From positions 47,444,358 to 47,508,357 of the forward strand of contig OW388300.1 in the NCBI GenBank assembly GCA_936450465.1: DNA of 64,000 bases. Direction: 5' to 3'. The position numbers and the translations under genes are program-made. The number at the start of each line of letters is the position of its first letter. The first letter of the stretch is position 1. This DNA is from Gibbula magus (taxonomy: Eukaryota > Mollusca > Gastropoda > Trochida > Trochidae). Below the pieces are notes generated by a model, which saw nothing but the letters and a program-made list of their open reading frames with translations, was not told where the DNA came from and did no database searches. Of this stretch, positions 1-12,776 are shown piece by piece.

Positions 1-12
1 TGAAATCAAATA

Positions 13-181
13 CAGTCAAGCCGCGATAATCCGGCCACCGATAATCCGAATCTCGCAGTTTCGAACGGTACTCGAGATACTAATCTCTTTAGTAGTCCTC
101 AGTACTCAGTAATCCGAACATTTCACTATCCGAACGTTGTTGATAAAAAACGGAAGCGTTCGGATTATCGAGGCCTGACTG
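13..181. mobile_element. Tigger/pogo-like MITE
   Basis: Starts CAGTCAAGCCGCGATAATCC and ends with the near-complement CGGATTATCGAGGCCTGACTG; flanked by TA at 11-12 and 182-183. The 169-bp element has no coding capacity. CAG termini, TA target and the GATAATCCGAA words fit the pogo/Tigger group. Confidence 0.75.
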
Positions 182-515
182 TACTGTGAAATGATCCACC
201 AAATACATGTATTGATAAAAGTGTAAAAGATAACTCTGAATAGAATACATAAGTAGGGGAATTTCGAGCGGTTTAAATCAACATATGTGAAATAGATATG
301 TTACGAAAGCGTTGTGAAAAGGAAGATTTGTTTCATTGTTATGCTGTACCCGTTGTTGTTCTTAAGGTTAATTCTGTTTAGTGATTTACATTTTGTAAAA
401 ATAACATGCCCTCTCAGTTAACTAGACAGTGTGAAATATAAATATTAATCTGTCAATGGAGTACTTTCTATATATAATTAACATCCTGCCATGCTATTGT
501 AATCTAATAATGCAC

Positions 516-516
<1 letters not shown>

Positions 517-597
<81 letters not shown>
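517..597. repeat. (TA)n microsatellite
   Basis: About 40 uninterrupted TA dinucleotides. Confidence 0.97.
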
Positions 598-601
<4 letters not shown>

Positions 602-2907
602 ACATGTTAACAACTGAGTCACATCAACACTGCTTACATTATTGTTTAGTTATTTCATAAATTGATCTTAATATATAGAAACATATTCACTATTATCGTA
701 TATATCGTGTATTATTCGCATTGCATCCTAGATAGAGTGTGCATATTTAATATCCACACAGACTGATAACTGGACACATTTAGCCCTTAAAGTCAATGGA
801 ACAATTCATAGGTCCACAACACTTCGCCCTCATAGACACACATTCTCTGTACACAATACAGATAATACAGATGTAAGACTTCGATAACCATATATATCAT
901 AGTGGGGGTTGATAGTAAACTGGGGATAGTTAAATCTATTGAGGTTCAATGGGGTATCTGTAACTTGCATCTGTTTATGCCTTGGTATCATACCTAGGTC
1001 AGCTTGACATCTCCAGAAGTGGCTCATTCATCTCATTGATAAACCGTTCCCATCGCTGTTGATAATGAGCCAATGTGCCACATGTATGCATTTTGCAACG
1101 TGATACCTCCATTGTTGATACAGTAGAAAGTATTTACATGTATTAATCCCAAGATGTACAATTGCATGTACAATATATTGAACGTTTCATTAATTTCTTT
1201 AATTGACAGAACTATCACTGAAACTAACAACATGAAAATAAACCAAAACAAAAGATCAAATTACCATTATCTGCAACTATAACAATACCCCAAAACTGGT
1301 AAAGTGTTTAATCTAAAAGTTGTTGCCCCTTTGCAATCTGCTCTTCACTAACGGTGGCACGCACATATGTATGTGCTATGAACATATTTTAAACAAATAA
1401 TGACTTGCTAATGAAAACTGATGTTTCATTTTGGTCTAGAACTTGAGATATCTGCCCTTGAATAGCATATTTTTTTTAACCATTTGATTGTTTTTCAAAG
1501 GGATATAGTTTTGTAACCAACAAACTTTCTGCAAAACTAAGGACATTTCCTATTACATGCTCTCAAATTTCAGATATCCATTTATGATATAAACGTTTAG
1601 CACAAATGTACAGGTTTCGACAAGGCACAGAACGCCTATTTCATGGCCATGAGCTCTTCTAATTAACATGGCTTCTGCTTGTGTGACGTAGCATGTATCT
1701 GTACACACGGCCACAGGTCAGCAGCAAAAGGATCAAGTTAAAATTGCTTCAAACTGAGGGATTACTCGTACTCATTTTTACAATTTTTACAACAAAAACG
1801 AGCTATCATTTTGTCATAAATTATTTTTGGAATAACGCTCAACAGTTTAACAAAAATCTTAGTGTGAATATACAGTGGTAAGGAAAGTGGTTTACTCGAG
1901 AGAAAAAATATGTCTCACTTCCCAAAATTCACCTTAGAAAACCAAAACAATTCGTTTTTAAAAGTCATCCACTGATCACAAATCCAACCATTCGAAAAGA
2001 CTTAGTCCAAAATTATTGTCACGGAAATAACAGAAACATAAAGAAATAGAATAGGCAAGAAGACAGGCAGTATTTGGTGACGATTTGTCACATAGTTTTA
2101 GAGATATGTTCCAGAAACAAACCCTAGCCAAGTGGTTTACAAATAAGTACAAAATGATATTCATCCTCTATCTCCCCCAATTTACATGCTCTGTATAATC
2201 TATCCGTTACCTTCTATGCCATTCATTCTGCCAGTTTATATTTCAAGTGGGAGTGTACCGCATCGGAAATTATAATAAGTACTTCTGAATTTATTTGTAG
2301 TGTTATCTGTATGAACATTTCATGTATATTTTAATCTTATACTCTAGCTCAGAGTGAATCTACTGTAGTAATAGGCTAGCTTCCGCTAGCATTCTGCTTT
2401 TAATTGAGTGATCATCTTGAAATGTCGTTATCTAACTTTAAGGGTTATGATGTTTAGGGTAAATTGTAAGCTTGTAGTCTGCACTGAGTAGTTTTATAAG
2501 GTAAAGCTCTGGGATATGAATCAGTTGTTATTGGTATTGTGATTGTGTTCACCAGATCGGTGGTAAACCTTGACGGTGAATATATTTTTACATTGTTTAG
2601 CGCTATATAATTTATTACTAATGTATTAAGCTCATTCTACATTTTATTAAAATCCCTTTTAATTTATGAAATTGTTGTGTGATATCTTTTTAAATTCTTA
2701 TTATGTGGTAGATTGGGATGTTGCCCATTATACCTTCTATCTGACACATAACGTGAATTTATATAGACTAGGGTTTTGAATCTGTTCTTAAAGCATTTTA
2801 AGTTTTGGAGTTTAGATATCTTATCTATTGAAGCAAACCAATCTAAAAAAATACATCTCTCATTCTTTGATTTCACTGATAAAAAAGTTTGTGTACTCTA
2901 CTCCCTG

Positions 2908-3095
2908 TGAGTGCAATGCTACACTGAATTTCAGCGTAGTATCATCCATAGTTCGCTAGTTCCAGCCGATGCTCGCAGGTTTCACCGCAACTCATATCCA
3001 CATGGCCTTGCGGGCTTTCTCCCTGCCATAATACTAGCAGCCGTGATATAAGTGAAATAATCTTGAAAGCGGCGTTAAACCTCATATCACCTCAC
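2908..3095 (+). mobile_element. 5'-truncated tRNA-type SINE
   Basis: Matches the body and 3' end of the full SINE at 17104 (GTTCCAGCCGATGCTCGCAG, ...CTTGAAAGCGGCGTTAAAC). Flanked by perfect 12-bp target duplications CTCTACTCCCTG at 2896-2907 and 3096-3107. The tRNA-like head is missing, as expected from incomplete reverse transcription. Confidence 0.85.
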
Positions 3096-4701
3096 CTCTA
3101 CTCCCTGATTTGTCAATACATACATAAATTCGTATTACCATTTGAATCATAAAGTAATGACTTTTGTAAGATTTCTTGACATATATCTGTGTTCAGATAC
3201 TCTGGTTATCTTAAGCCAATATTTGACTTCTATCTTGTTTTTCAATTTTACCATGGAAATTATCTTGGATAAGAACAATAGTGTCCAACAAGGTGCTCGG
3301 AATTTTTCTTTATTTTGATTGGAAATGATGGTTCGCGAGCGATTTTAGTATTGATTTATAAAGACCCTTGTCCTGTCTTACTCTCCTGAAAAAATCTTTC
3401 AATTCGATGGGCAGGTTTTTTAATTACCTCCCCTGATTTTGAAAGGTCACCGTGAAAATAGTATAAGGACTTCGCACAAAAATTAACAAACATGTTATTC
3501 CCCAATGTTTCAGCTATATATAAATATAATTATATACATGAATGTAAATATCTTGGTGTTTCCGCAAAGCTACATGGGATCCGAAAATTTGAAAAAGTTA
3601 GACAATTCCAAGAGGGCAGCTAAACCACGTGACCTACGATTTCACGGCGATTTACTTTTCTGCTTGCGTTGTCAATGCGCATCTTTTAAAAAAAAGTTGT
3701 AAGTCTCTAGGTGCGGTTTGAAAATGTTTCCCATGTTAAAAATCGAAAATTGGATTGAAACTGGACCTTTAATGGTTGGACCGATTTTGGGCCCAACAAC
3801 TTATTTTTGCGAGTTTGTATTAAGGGTTTGCAGACTGTAAAGTTGAATTATCAGAGGCCTTTTTGCAGAATCTTGCGTACGCCAATCACCCATATGGCTT
3901 AATCCTTAATTATATCTTATAGTTTAATGTTGCAAATGAAACAGCATATCGGTTTTCATGGAATGACAACAAACAATTGAACTCAGTTTGGTTGAACAAA
4001 TCACTTTGCGTTAGTACAATAATAACATTTATGTCACGATGTTTAATGCAATGGCTATCACAAACAATAGTTTATTAGCATCTCCATTCTAATCATAGAC
4101 ATGATTGCATGTATAATTACATTAGTACGTGTAATATATTTACGACACATTATGAGAGACACACAGTTACAACAAGCTTTAATTTAAAACCATTCTCTTA
4201 TTCACTGGTTGAAATGAGATTCTCTTTGGGAAACATATAACATGCAGTGAAAGCTTTGCAAACTTTATCTTTGAGTTATTAAAACATATATAAATAATAT
4301 AAATACGACCAGTTTTTTGCTCTAAATGAGAGCAACAACACGCATCGAAACCTTGTCACACACAACATATATTGTCTTGGCGTGTGAATGACATTAAACA
4401 TTTCTCTATCAAATCGACCCTTTAAGATATCTCTCCCAAAATCAACTTTGTGTATTTCAATGTTAAGAATGACATAACATTAGAACATAGCGGGAGAATT
4501 GATCTGCTATTGTTACTGAATTTGATGAATATGTATATCTGGAAATATCAAAGTTTTAGTAAGCAAAACAAGCTGTTTATACTGGTGTCAACCACCGGTC
4601 AAAATCCTTCTCATAACACTTACTCACTATAGTTTTTTTGTTGTAAAACTTTGAAAATCAACCATAACATCAACATAAAAGAGCAATAAAACACATACAT
4701 A

Positions 4702-4750
4702 GCATTAGGGTATATTGTCATTGTTCTCCATTCTCCTACATACTATATAA
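4702..4750 (+). promoter_or_regulatory. Core promoter of copy 1
   Basis: The block GCATTAGGGTATATTGTCAT plus TGTTCTC (4702-4728) is followed by TATATAA at 4744-4750, 53 nt before the ATG. Similarity to the other promoters continues upstream to about 4580 (ACCGGTCA, CAATAAA words). If transcription starts about 30 nt after TATA the 5' UTR is only about 20 nt. Confidence 0.8.
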
Positions 4751-4796
4751 AGGAAAGTCTTCATCAAACTACAGTTGTCTACAGCTTGCAGTGAAA

Positions 4797-6764
4797 ATGT
4801 CTCTCTCAACAGTCTCAGCACTTACAGTTTTCATTGCAACTTTCATACCGTTTGTCTTTGGACAAAGTAAGTACGCATTATTCATGTATCTATGGATTAA
4901 ACATTATTAAGCTTAGGTATGATAGAAAATTATTGGTTGAAATGTTATTTAGCATGTCCTTTAAAGAGTATCAATCTGCTCATTGGAAGCCTCACGTCGT
5001 TTGTCTTTTGTCAAAGTAAATGATCATATGTCATGCAAACCTTACTTAGATGATATATGAATCTTTATAATACAAAATATGAACATTGAATGTAAACAAA
5101 CATATCCTTAATATTGAACAGTTGTCCACATGCTGAACCGGACGTGGCTGTAATAAAAGGCTACAATAATTTGATATGCAGAGTATGTCACTTACTAATG
5201 GCAATATTCGTAATTTATAAATGTGTAAAGATTGTAATATATTGTAACATATACTTTGCGTACCTGAATATGGATATCAATTTCCCCAGGGTCAATTGTT
5301 CATGTCCTTGGAATTAACCCAAATTGTTTTATTTCCTTAGTAAACAGTGTTAAAATAATTGCACATTTTCAGAAATGTTTGATGACTGATTAATAACATC
5401 AAATCAAAAGAACAAGCATGTATATGCATAAACTGAAAAATAGACACTCATCATTAACCAATGAATTCAGCAGGATACTATCAGTCAGGGTAACAATACA
5501 AACACTGTATTTAATGTTACAATTTCATGTTAACTTGTCTATTAGTTTATATTATCATTACCAAATAAAAAACGTCACCCTATCTACAGCATGTGCTACC
5601 GTTGGCTGTGTGAACGGAGACTGTTTAGTGGGACCTCCTCCAGTTTGTCAGTGTCGACCTGGCTTCCAGCTAACCGCCATCGCTACTGTTTGTGAAGGTG
5701 AGTGCTTAATGTTTACAGACTATAACATGTATACATATCATGTTCACTGATGAGAAGCTGCTATCCAGAAGAAGAAAAAACCTTTCATATGACTTATACA
5801 TGTACATTCCTTTCATCGATTTCTTTGAACGTGTTATCTCTATGGAATGAGAATATGAACATAAATGATATGATTAAAATATACATGACTCAAATCAATG
5901 GGATGAAACAAATGTGAAGTTGTCATTTGCTAAAGTGATGCTGAAGCGATCAATATCTTGACAAATTGATACTGTCTCCTCAGATATCAACGAATGTGTA
6001 TCGAATCCCTGCGTGGGTCAACCCCCATCCTATCCATCCATCATCAGTCCATATGGTCCAAACCAATGTGTGAACATCCAGGGAAGCTACCGGTGTCACT
6101 GTAACTACCCCTACTTCCCTTCCATAAACGGGACTCAATGTATCAATGGTAAGTGGTCAACATCTCTACTATGAAATCACATTTGGATTTACCTTGAGAA
6201 GCTGTACAATACACTATTTTCTTGTACGCCGTAGTTTCCTGTAAAACTCGCGTGAATGTGAGATTTATTGCGATGTCAGTTCCATTACCTTCCATTACAA
6301 AAAGTTATAATCTTATAAAATAAGGAACACGACCCATTCATGAAAGTGTAACGTGATCAATCACTATCAATTTCAACATTACCATTAGATTGATAGGTGT
6401 CATTTAGATGAAATGTAACATTGTTATATTTGTTGAAACACTACATTTGGATACATTTTCGGACCTTTTTTCGGAACGAGCCTCTTGCCGCTTTCGCTCC
6501 CATACCCTTAGAGTAACGCACCAACTCCCAACTCTTGACTGCTGTCGCTTGATGCCCGACTAGGTGGTTGCGGTATGGTGGACAGGCTTAGACAGTTGTA
6601 AACCCATTTTGATTTGTTTATTATTCATAATTGATTAGAACAGTTCCCCCAACTTGTTTCATGTTTCAGGCTCAACAGGACAGCATCAGCAGCAATCCCT
6701 GCTACAGACCCTCTTCAGACTAAGTCTGCTTGGTTTTGATGTTGGCGAGCTATTTGACTTCTAG
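4797..6764 (+). CDS. Copy 1: secreted two-EGF protein, 145 aa, four exons
   Basis: Exons 4797-4866, 5590-5697, 5984-6148 and 6670-6764; every intron is GT-AG and phase 1. Exon 1 encodes a signal peptide (MSLSTVSALTVFIATF..., ending FGQ) that is two codons shorter than in the other copies. Exon 2 is an EGF-like domain with six Cys (C-x4-C-x4-C-x7-C-x-C-x12-C, ending in the CxCxPGF motif). Exon 3 is a cbEGF-type domain starting DINEC with a C-x-N-x4-Y-x-C-x-C hydroxylation consensus and an NGT sequon. Exon 4 has a Gln tract interrupted by His (QHQQQ) and the family tail ending GELFDF. Exon 3 here reads SYPSIISPYG where the others read SYPPIFSPYG. The ATG follows a conserved TATA promoter by 53 nt. 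Family name and function are not recognised; secretion and calcium binding are inferred from domains. Confidence 0.92.
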
Positions 6765-6945
6765 AAGTAACATGGATGTATTGGATACTATAAACTGTAT
6801 TCTTTCCTGACATCGCAACTGAACTGATTCTAATGCATATCATCTGTATTTGTGATGTTATCTACGTTCATTAGGTGTCGATATCAACATTAATTTGTGT
6901 AAACAATGTGAATGTGATTTTTCTTAACATTATTGACCATTATTC

Positions 6946-6951
6946 AATAAA
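6946..6951 (+). terminator. Poly(A) signal of copy 1
   Basis: AATAAA 182 nt after the stop, in the context TTATTCAATAAACAAATCTGATCT that is conserved after copies 1-3. Confidence 0.7.
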
Positions 6952-8460
6952 CAAATCTGATCTCCATTTGTGTGTTTCACATATTACTTTCTTACATTAT
7001 TACAACATGCGTATTACAGACTATGTCAAGTGATCGGGAGCTTAACCGGGCTTTAATTGCATCGTGTGTATCGGAAAGTAAAACTGCAATCTATCATTGC
7101 AATCGGTTCCAAACTACAAACTTCGACTGTTCTTCTCTGGAATCCCTTCTGGAATTTTGAATAAAAAGCTTTGATTACAAAATTATAACAAACTATAAGC
7201 AGAATGACTTCTCCTGCGACGGTTGAACCTAGCAAATTAAGATTATTGTGCACAGATTAAATGCAGTTATTACATTTATGCACTAAACAATATCACACCA
7301 GCAATTTATTATGTCTAGCACCGTCGCTGTCTATGAAGGTTATACAATTATAAAGTATTATAATAAACATTATTCGCTTTGCTGGTGCTTCTCAACACCC
7401 TGCATTTGTCCAAACTGATCCAGTTCAATCTGAAAATGAAACTGAACCTTTACAAAAGCTAATCGGAATCAGCCAGTGGAATCTTCACTGACATAAATTT
7501 GGAATAATTTGATGCCCCTATGGTATAGGATGGACTAATCCAATCAGAGACTAAACTGAACCTTAAATTCTACTTGCAGGTACTTTCTCCTGTTTTTGTG
7601 AAGTTTTTTTATTATGAGATAATCGCATATTTCATTTTAAATTATATAATAACTGATTTTATACCACCCAATTACAATATTTTGCTATAAAGCACTGCCA
7701 TTAAAAACCATAATTGTCTTTTTTAAACATGTTATATTCGTTTTTTCTGTAACAAAACTATCTACTGCAATACGAACATAGTTTGAAGAAAGAAATGAGT
7801 CCAGGGAAGTTAAATCTAAGGGCCTCAGCGTTCTTGATTCATGCACGCTCCGGTTCATCTAAATATTACACGTATGTCTCTGTCGGTATTGAGAATGATA
7901 TCATTTTTCGCCGCTATGGTATTGATATGACTTTATTGATATCTGTAAACTTATGATAAACAACATGTCTTTATTTACGACTTCAAAAGAAAAGGATATG
8001 CAAGCTTTAATTTTTACCGTACTATTTGCCAAATTAGTCTTCAAGTGAGTACTTTGTCGCCATCTGTTCGGAAACATATTACATTGTAAGGTTTTCTGGT
8101 TTAAATGGTCAGCGTCTATCCATAGTGTAAGAGGTGAATATTGCCGCGACCTTTTTTATATTGTTTATATTAAACCTTGTTCAATGCTGGCCTCTAATTC
8201 TTGTCAAATGGTCTTGATAATCATATAATGCAATCACACAATGATCTAGTTGTATGTTTCTTCTAAACATATTTTGCATAGAGATAAGACTTTGTCAATT
8301 TTATCACATCATTGTGTTACCAATCCAATTTCCTCCACTTTCTACATTAATATTCAAACATATGATGTTAAGAAATATTACACTGTGTATTGTTTCATTG
8401 CTCAAATGTTTCAAAGTATTGGAGATTTGAGTTATATATATAAGATATGAATGGCACCTT

Positions 8461-9060
8461 ATAAGCTCCTCAGGCCTGAAATGCCCGATGGGTTTATGGC
8501 ATGGTATGGTCCGTCCGTAAACTTTCGCTTTTCGGACTTCTTCTCCAGAACCAATGACTGAAATGTCATGGATTTGGTGACCCCGAGACCCGAAATAGGG
8601 TCACAGGGGTCAAGACTTTAGACACTAATGTTCATCTTCTTCTCCAGTACCTGAATCTCTAGAAAGCTGATATGGTGTGTGCAGAATCCTTAGGCAATGG
8701 GGATTCTCAATTATAGATTTGGTGACCCCTTGACCCGAAATAGGGTCACAGGGGTCACGACCTTAGAAACTTATTTTATCTTCTTCTCAAGGACAGAAAG
8801 TCCTAGAAAGCTAAAGTGCTGTGCATCGACTTCGTGGTCAGTAGAGATTCTAAAAAGTAGATTTGGTGACCGGTGACCCCATACATAGGGCATACTGGGG
8901 TCATGATCTAAAAACATTTTTTCATCTATTTCTCCAGTACGAAAAGCCATAGAGAGTTGAACTGTTGTGTGCAGATTCCTTGACCAATTGGGATTCTAAA
9001 TTATAGATTTGGTGACCTCTTGGCCCCAAATATGGGTCACAGGGGTCACTACCTAAAATA
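8461..9060. repeat. ~145-bp tandem repeat, about four units
   Basis: The word GATTTGGTGACC recurs at about 8571, 8715, 8860 and 9006, giving steps of 144-146 bp. Units share TTCATCTTCTTCTCCAGTAC, CTAGAAAGCT and AGGGTCACAGGGGTCA. Divergence between units is substantial, so the array is not recent. No open frame runs through it. Confidence 0.85.
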
Positions 9061-10760
9061 CCTACATGTATTTCAGTTTTTAAGTGCTTAAATGCTTGAA
9101 ATTTGTTATACCTTATTTTTTATATTTTGAAATGTATTTAGTTTATTGTTTAAAGCAGAATGAGCTACATATTTTTAGATTTGCAATAGTTACACAAATT
9201 GAAAGTGATATAGAGTTTTTATCATAAAATATTATTTCGCTTTATAACATGTCGAAATACCATATATGCTGATTTGAGTTCAATCAATACCATATTGAAA
9301 GAAAATTGTGCGACTTAAAATCCGACAATCTTGTGGAACTCTGCAGTGTGAGAGCTAGATGTGTAGGTTTCATGAGAATTTGAGAGTTCAGACAGCAAGA
9401 TGGTTGACCATCTCATCATTGTACCATATTTAAACCTCTACTCTGAGTGTTAAGATATCGCTACACCAGTGAGATCACTTAAACTACTTGCGAGTGAACA
9501 CATTAAAATGGCCGCTCGATTGGAAATGAACATGGCCTAACAAAACCACGTACAATCGTTTAAGGACTCTTTCTTTATTGTTTCAGGAATATCATTTAGC
9601 CATTGGTAACACTTATTTATGTTTTTGTGAGAGCACTTTATTTCAGTATGAAAATCGTGCTACAGCGCTTTTAAGACGTTTCCTGCTATGATTGTTAAAT
9701 TATGCAGTAAATGATTACTTATGTAACACATTAATTATATACATATTGTATAATGGATGAATGGTCTACGTACAAGCTGTACGTCTAGGGCATAAACTTC
9801 TTTTCGAAATGTATATTCCCTTTCAAGTGTAATAGATGTAGGACGAGTAGCAGTAAATTTATCTCCCGATAATATATTGCTACAAATTATCTATCTATCT
9901 TAGAGCACAGTCAAATGTTTGAGTCGTGAAGAAAAAAGCTTGAAATGAATAATATCAAATGAATCGTCAACAAATTTGGAAAACATTCTCTCAACAAGCA
10001 AAACATTGACATGTCTCATTTTTATATGCAAATGTTAGGGACATTGACATCGACGCTGTGAACACTGAATTTCTTAAATTTTCCGAGGTGCACGAGGCGT
10101 ACATTTAATATAAAACGTACATGTACAAGTCGTGCAACATCATAAGCGTCGTGCTTGAAGCACGAACATGCATCATAAGCATGTTTTTATTCACAAATAT
10201 TAAGCACAAATACATTTCATTGCCAATAAAGAGTATTTAAGACGGAATGGTTATAAAATGAATCAGTTTACGTAATCACTTCATCATGCAATGTACAAGG
10301 ACAAGTCGTTCAGGAAAGGTAACTTTACTATTTTACTCCTTGCTTTTTAAAAGTGCATTTTTAAAAGTCAATAGTAATTTTCATTACATTGGTTTATTTA
10401 ATAACAGTTATTGTATCTGTATTGTAAATATGTTTCCATCATGTTAAGCGACACGTTGAGCTGTATTTCCAATTTACGAGTTGTAATATCAACTGATGCA
10501 TATGCTAATTAGCATAAAGTCTATATTGCAAATAACTTATATCAGGTTTCTGCAGAAACGAAATTCTTCTCAAATGGTATGGGAATTGATTTAGTATGCA
10601 ACGTCGTACTCGACATCGCTCAGATGTTAGTTTACAATACAGCTGTTTCATTGAGACGACACTGCAGGCTCCATCCTCTAAAAAAACACTTAAAAAAGGT
10701 AAACAATGTTTAAACCTTTCTCCCCATTCAGTACGTTGCTCTTTGTAACTTCGAATAGTA

Positions 10761-11337
10761 AACTCACGGGCAAAAGAAACGTCCCCATACAAAATACAAG
10801 ATATTTCAATCATCGGGCGATAAATGCGACTGAAACAGCGTTACACCATGTCTTCAGAACCCAACAATACTAAATATGAATTTTCAAAACATTATCTATT
10901 CATAACTCTGAGAAACACAAGTTTTAAGAAATGGTCGTTTTGGAATCTCCTTAACTAGACGAGATAGAAGCCTCAAAAAGCCAGTTTTGGCTTGTTTTGA
11001 GACGTCCTACAGTAAAGACGCGTCAACAAATTTAAATCAAAGAAGGTTATTTATGTCGAGGATATCTTAAGTTAATTAGATTTCTACTTTTTCAATGTTT
11101 TAAACTTAAATACTAAATATTGTGGGCCAAAAACATCTTTAAAAAACGAGTTTAGCACCCCATGTCAATTTGAACAGATGTAAATATAAAAATTGCATAC
11201 TCTGATGTATGAAATTGTGAATATTTCTTAAGGAAACATGTGGCTACCAAATACATACAAAATCTATTTTCTCCGTCATCAATATTTCATTTTATACTGA
11301 TTTCAAAATGTGGTGACGTTTCTTTTGCCCGTGAGTT
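10761..11337. mobile_element. TA-flanked MITE with AACTCACGGGCAAAAGAAAC termini
   Basis: Left end AACTCACGGGCAAAAGAAAC and right end GTTTCTTTTGCCCGTGAGTT are perfect inverted repeats of 20 bp, extended by imperfect bases. TA lies at 10759-10760 and 11338-11339. 577 bp, no transposase frame. Consistent with Tc1/mariner-type non-autonomous DNA. Confidence 0.85.
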
Positions 11338-12681
11338 TATGTTTTGATATCGTGAGGGGAAACGAGAACAACAATTACCAATTATATTTTCAAACATAGG
11401 CAACATGGTTTGATGCATGTCACTGTTTCACTTAGTTTCGTGATATAAATGGAATACACGTGAAAAAAATCCAAATGACATCACTTGCTATTCTTAAATG
11501 CTTATATTCTACTTTAGGAAGAAACAGTTCAAGTGTTTAATTATGTATTTTCTACATACCTTAGTCGACATTGTTTGTCGTTTTAAATAAAAGAGCCTGT
11601 GAACCAATTTTCTTAGCATCATACCCGAACGCAGCCATACAAATGTACATATATCGGGATATAATTGTACACCACGTGATCACAATACAATCATATGATT
11701 GATCGAAAGCATTTGACAGTGCTTTTATTATAAATTTAATCAAAAGTGAAATGAGATGCTTACTATGTAAAACTCTTAACATAAACCTCAGTCGTATTTC
11801 TGAAACGGCTCAGCTTTTGACCATTGGCCAAGACTGAGACCACATTCATATCATATTCTAAAAATGAATCAACATATACCAACAATCAATAGTTTATTCA
11901 CGCCAACGTCTCACTTGTATACCTATATCAAAAACACTTGTTCATTAACTTTTGTGCATACTATACGTTTACAAAACATGCACCGAGCATTATGAGAGAC
12001 AAACAGTTAACAAAAGCTATATCGATATATCACTTTTTTGTTTGTTTGTAAAACTGAACAGAATTTTCATTTACTATTTTGAATTAATTATTTAATTATT
12101 TAATATAAGATGTTGTCAGCATAATGAACCTTCTTTGACTTAGTTGACGTAGCGTTGCTGTAGGACGTCATAAAACGAGTAAAAGCAATAGTTCACTCGC
12201 TCATATCGCTTTGGTTTGTCAGGAGAGAAGATTGACATTCTACTGCATCCACTCCACGTCGTGAACGGTGAGGCGTGTATTCAAAATCATAAACATATAA
12301 TTATAAATACATGCCATTTAGATAGTGAATGAATCTAACATTGTTGCATTTTTGCTAACAATATATTCAACAGAACAAATTCTTGTATTTTTTCGGTCCT
12401 AGTCCTTTGCGAGATTCATGATCAAACCCTCGCCTTCAGGGTCAGGCAACTATCGCGTTCTGCTCTCCCAAATGTAACAATGTAAAATAGATAGTATTTC
12501 AAATTCTACGTTGCTGCAGCTACAAGTTATTTTGCCCTGTAGTTCACTAATCAAATCAACATGTTTGTACTGGTGTCAACTACCGGTCACATTTCTTCTC
12601 ATAACATTCATACACTGTTTTCATGAAACTTTGAAAATAAACTATAACACACCATAAAAGAGCAATAAAAGCTCATACATA

Positions 12682-12730
12682 GCATTAGGGTATATTGTCA
12701 TTGTTCTCCACGCTCCTACATACTATATAA
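12682..12730 (+). promoter_or_regulatory. Core promoter of copy 2
   Basis: Same 26-27 nt block as copy 1 (12682-12708) and TATATAA at 12724-12730, 53 nt before the ATG. The variant CCACGCTCC lies between the block and TATA. Confidence 0.8.
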
Positions 12731-12776
12731 AGGAAGGTCCTAATCAAACTACAGTTGTCTACAGCAAGCAGTGAAA

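Larger units (their letters stand above)
184..4580. other. Left non-coding flank
   Basis: AT-rich sequence with no gene found on either strand. It holds the (TA)n tract and a SINE fragment at 2908-3095. The short open frames here have no recognisable domain and no repeat elsewhere in the window. Similarity to other copies' upstream flanks begins near 3960 (interspersed) and becomes strong at about 4580. Confidence 0.6.
6970..12560. other. Intergenic region, copy 1 to copy 2
   Basis: No gene found. The first part (to about 8240) aligns with the regions behind copies 2, 3 and 4 (CTTGCAGG, GATGCCCCTATG, GTTTTCTGGTTTAAAT words). It contains the 145-bp repeat array and a TA-flanked MITE at 10761-11337. 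A tRNA-B-box-like antisense SINE relic (GCGAGATTC...) sits near 12405-12440. Confidence 0.6.

Noticed and set aside
517..597. (TA)n tract as an origin or boundary
   Set aside because: Simple microsatellite with no supporting context.
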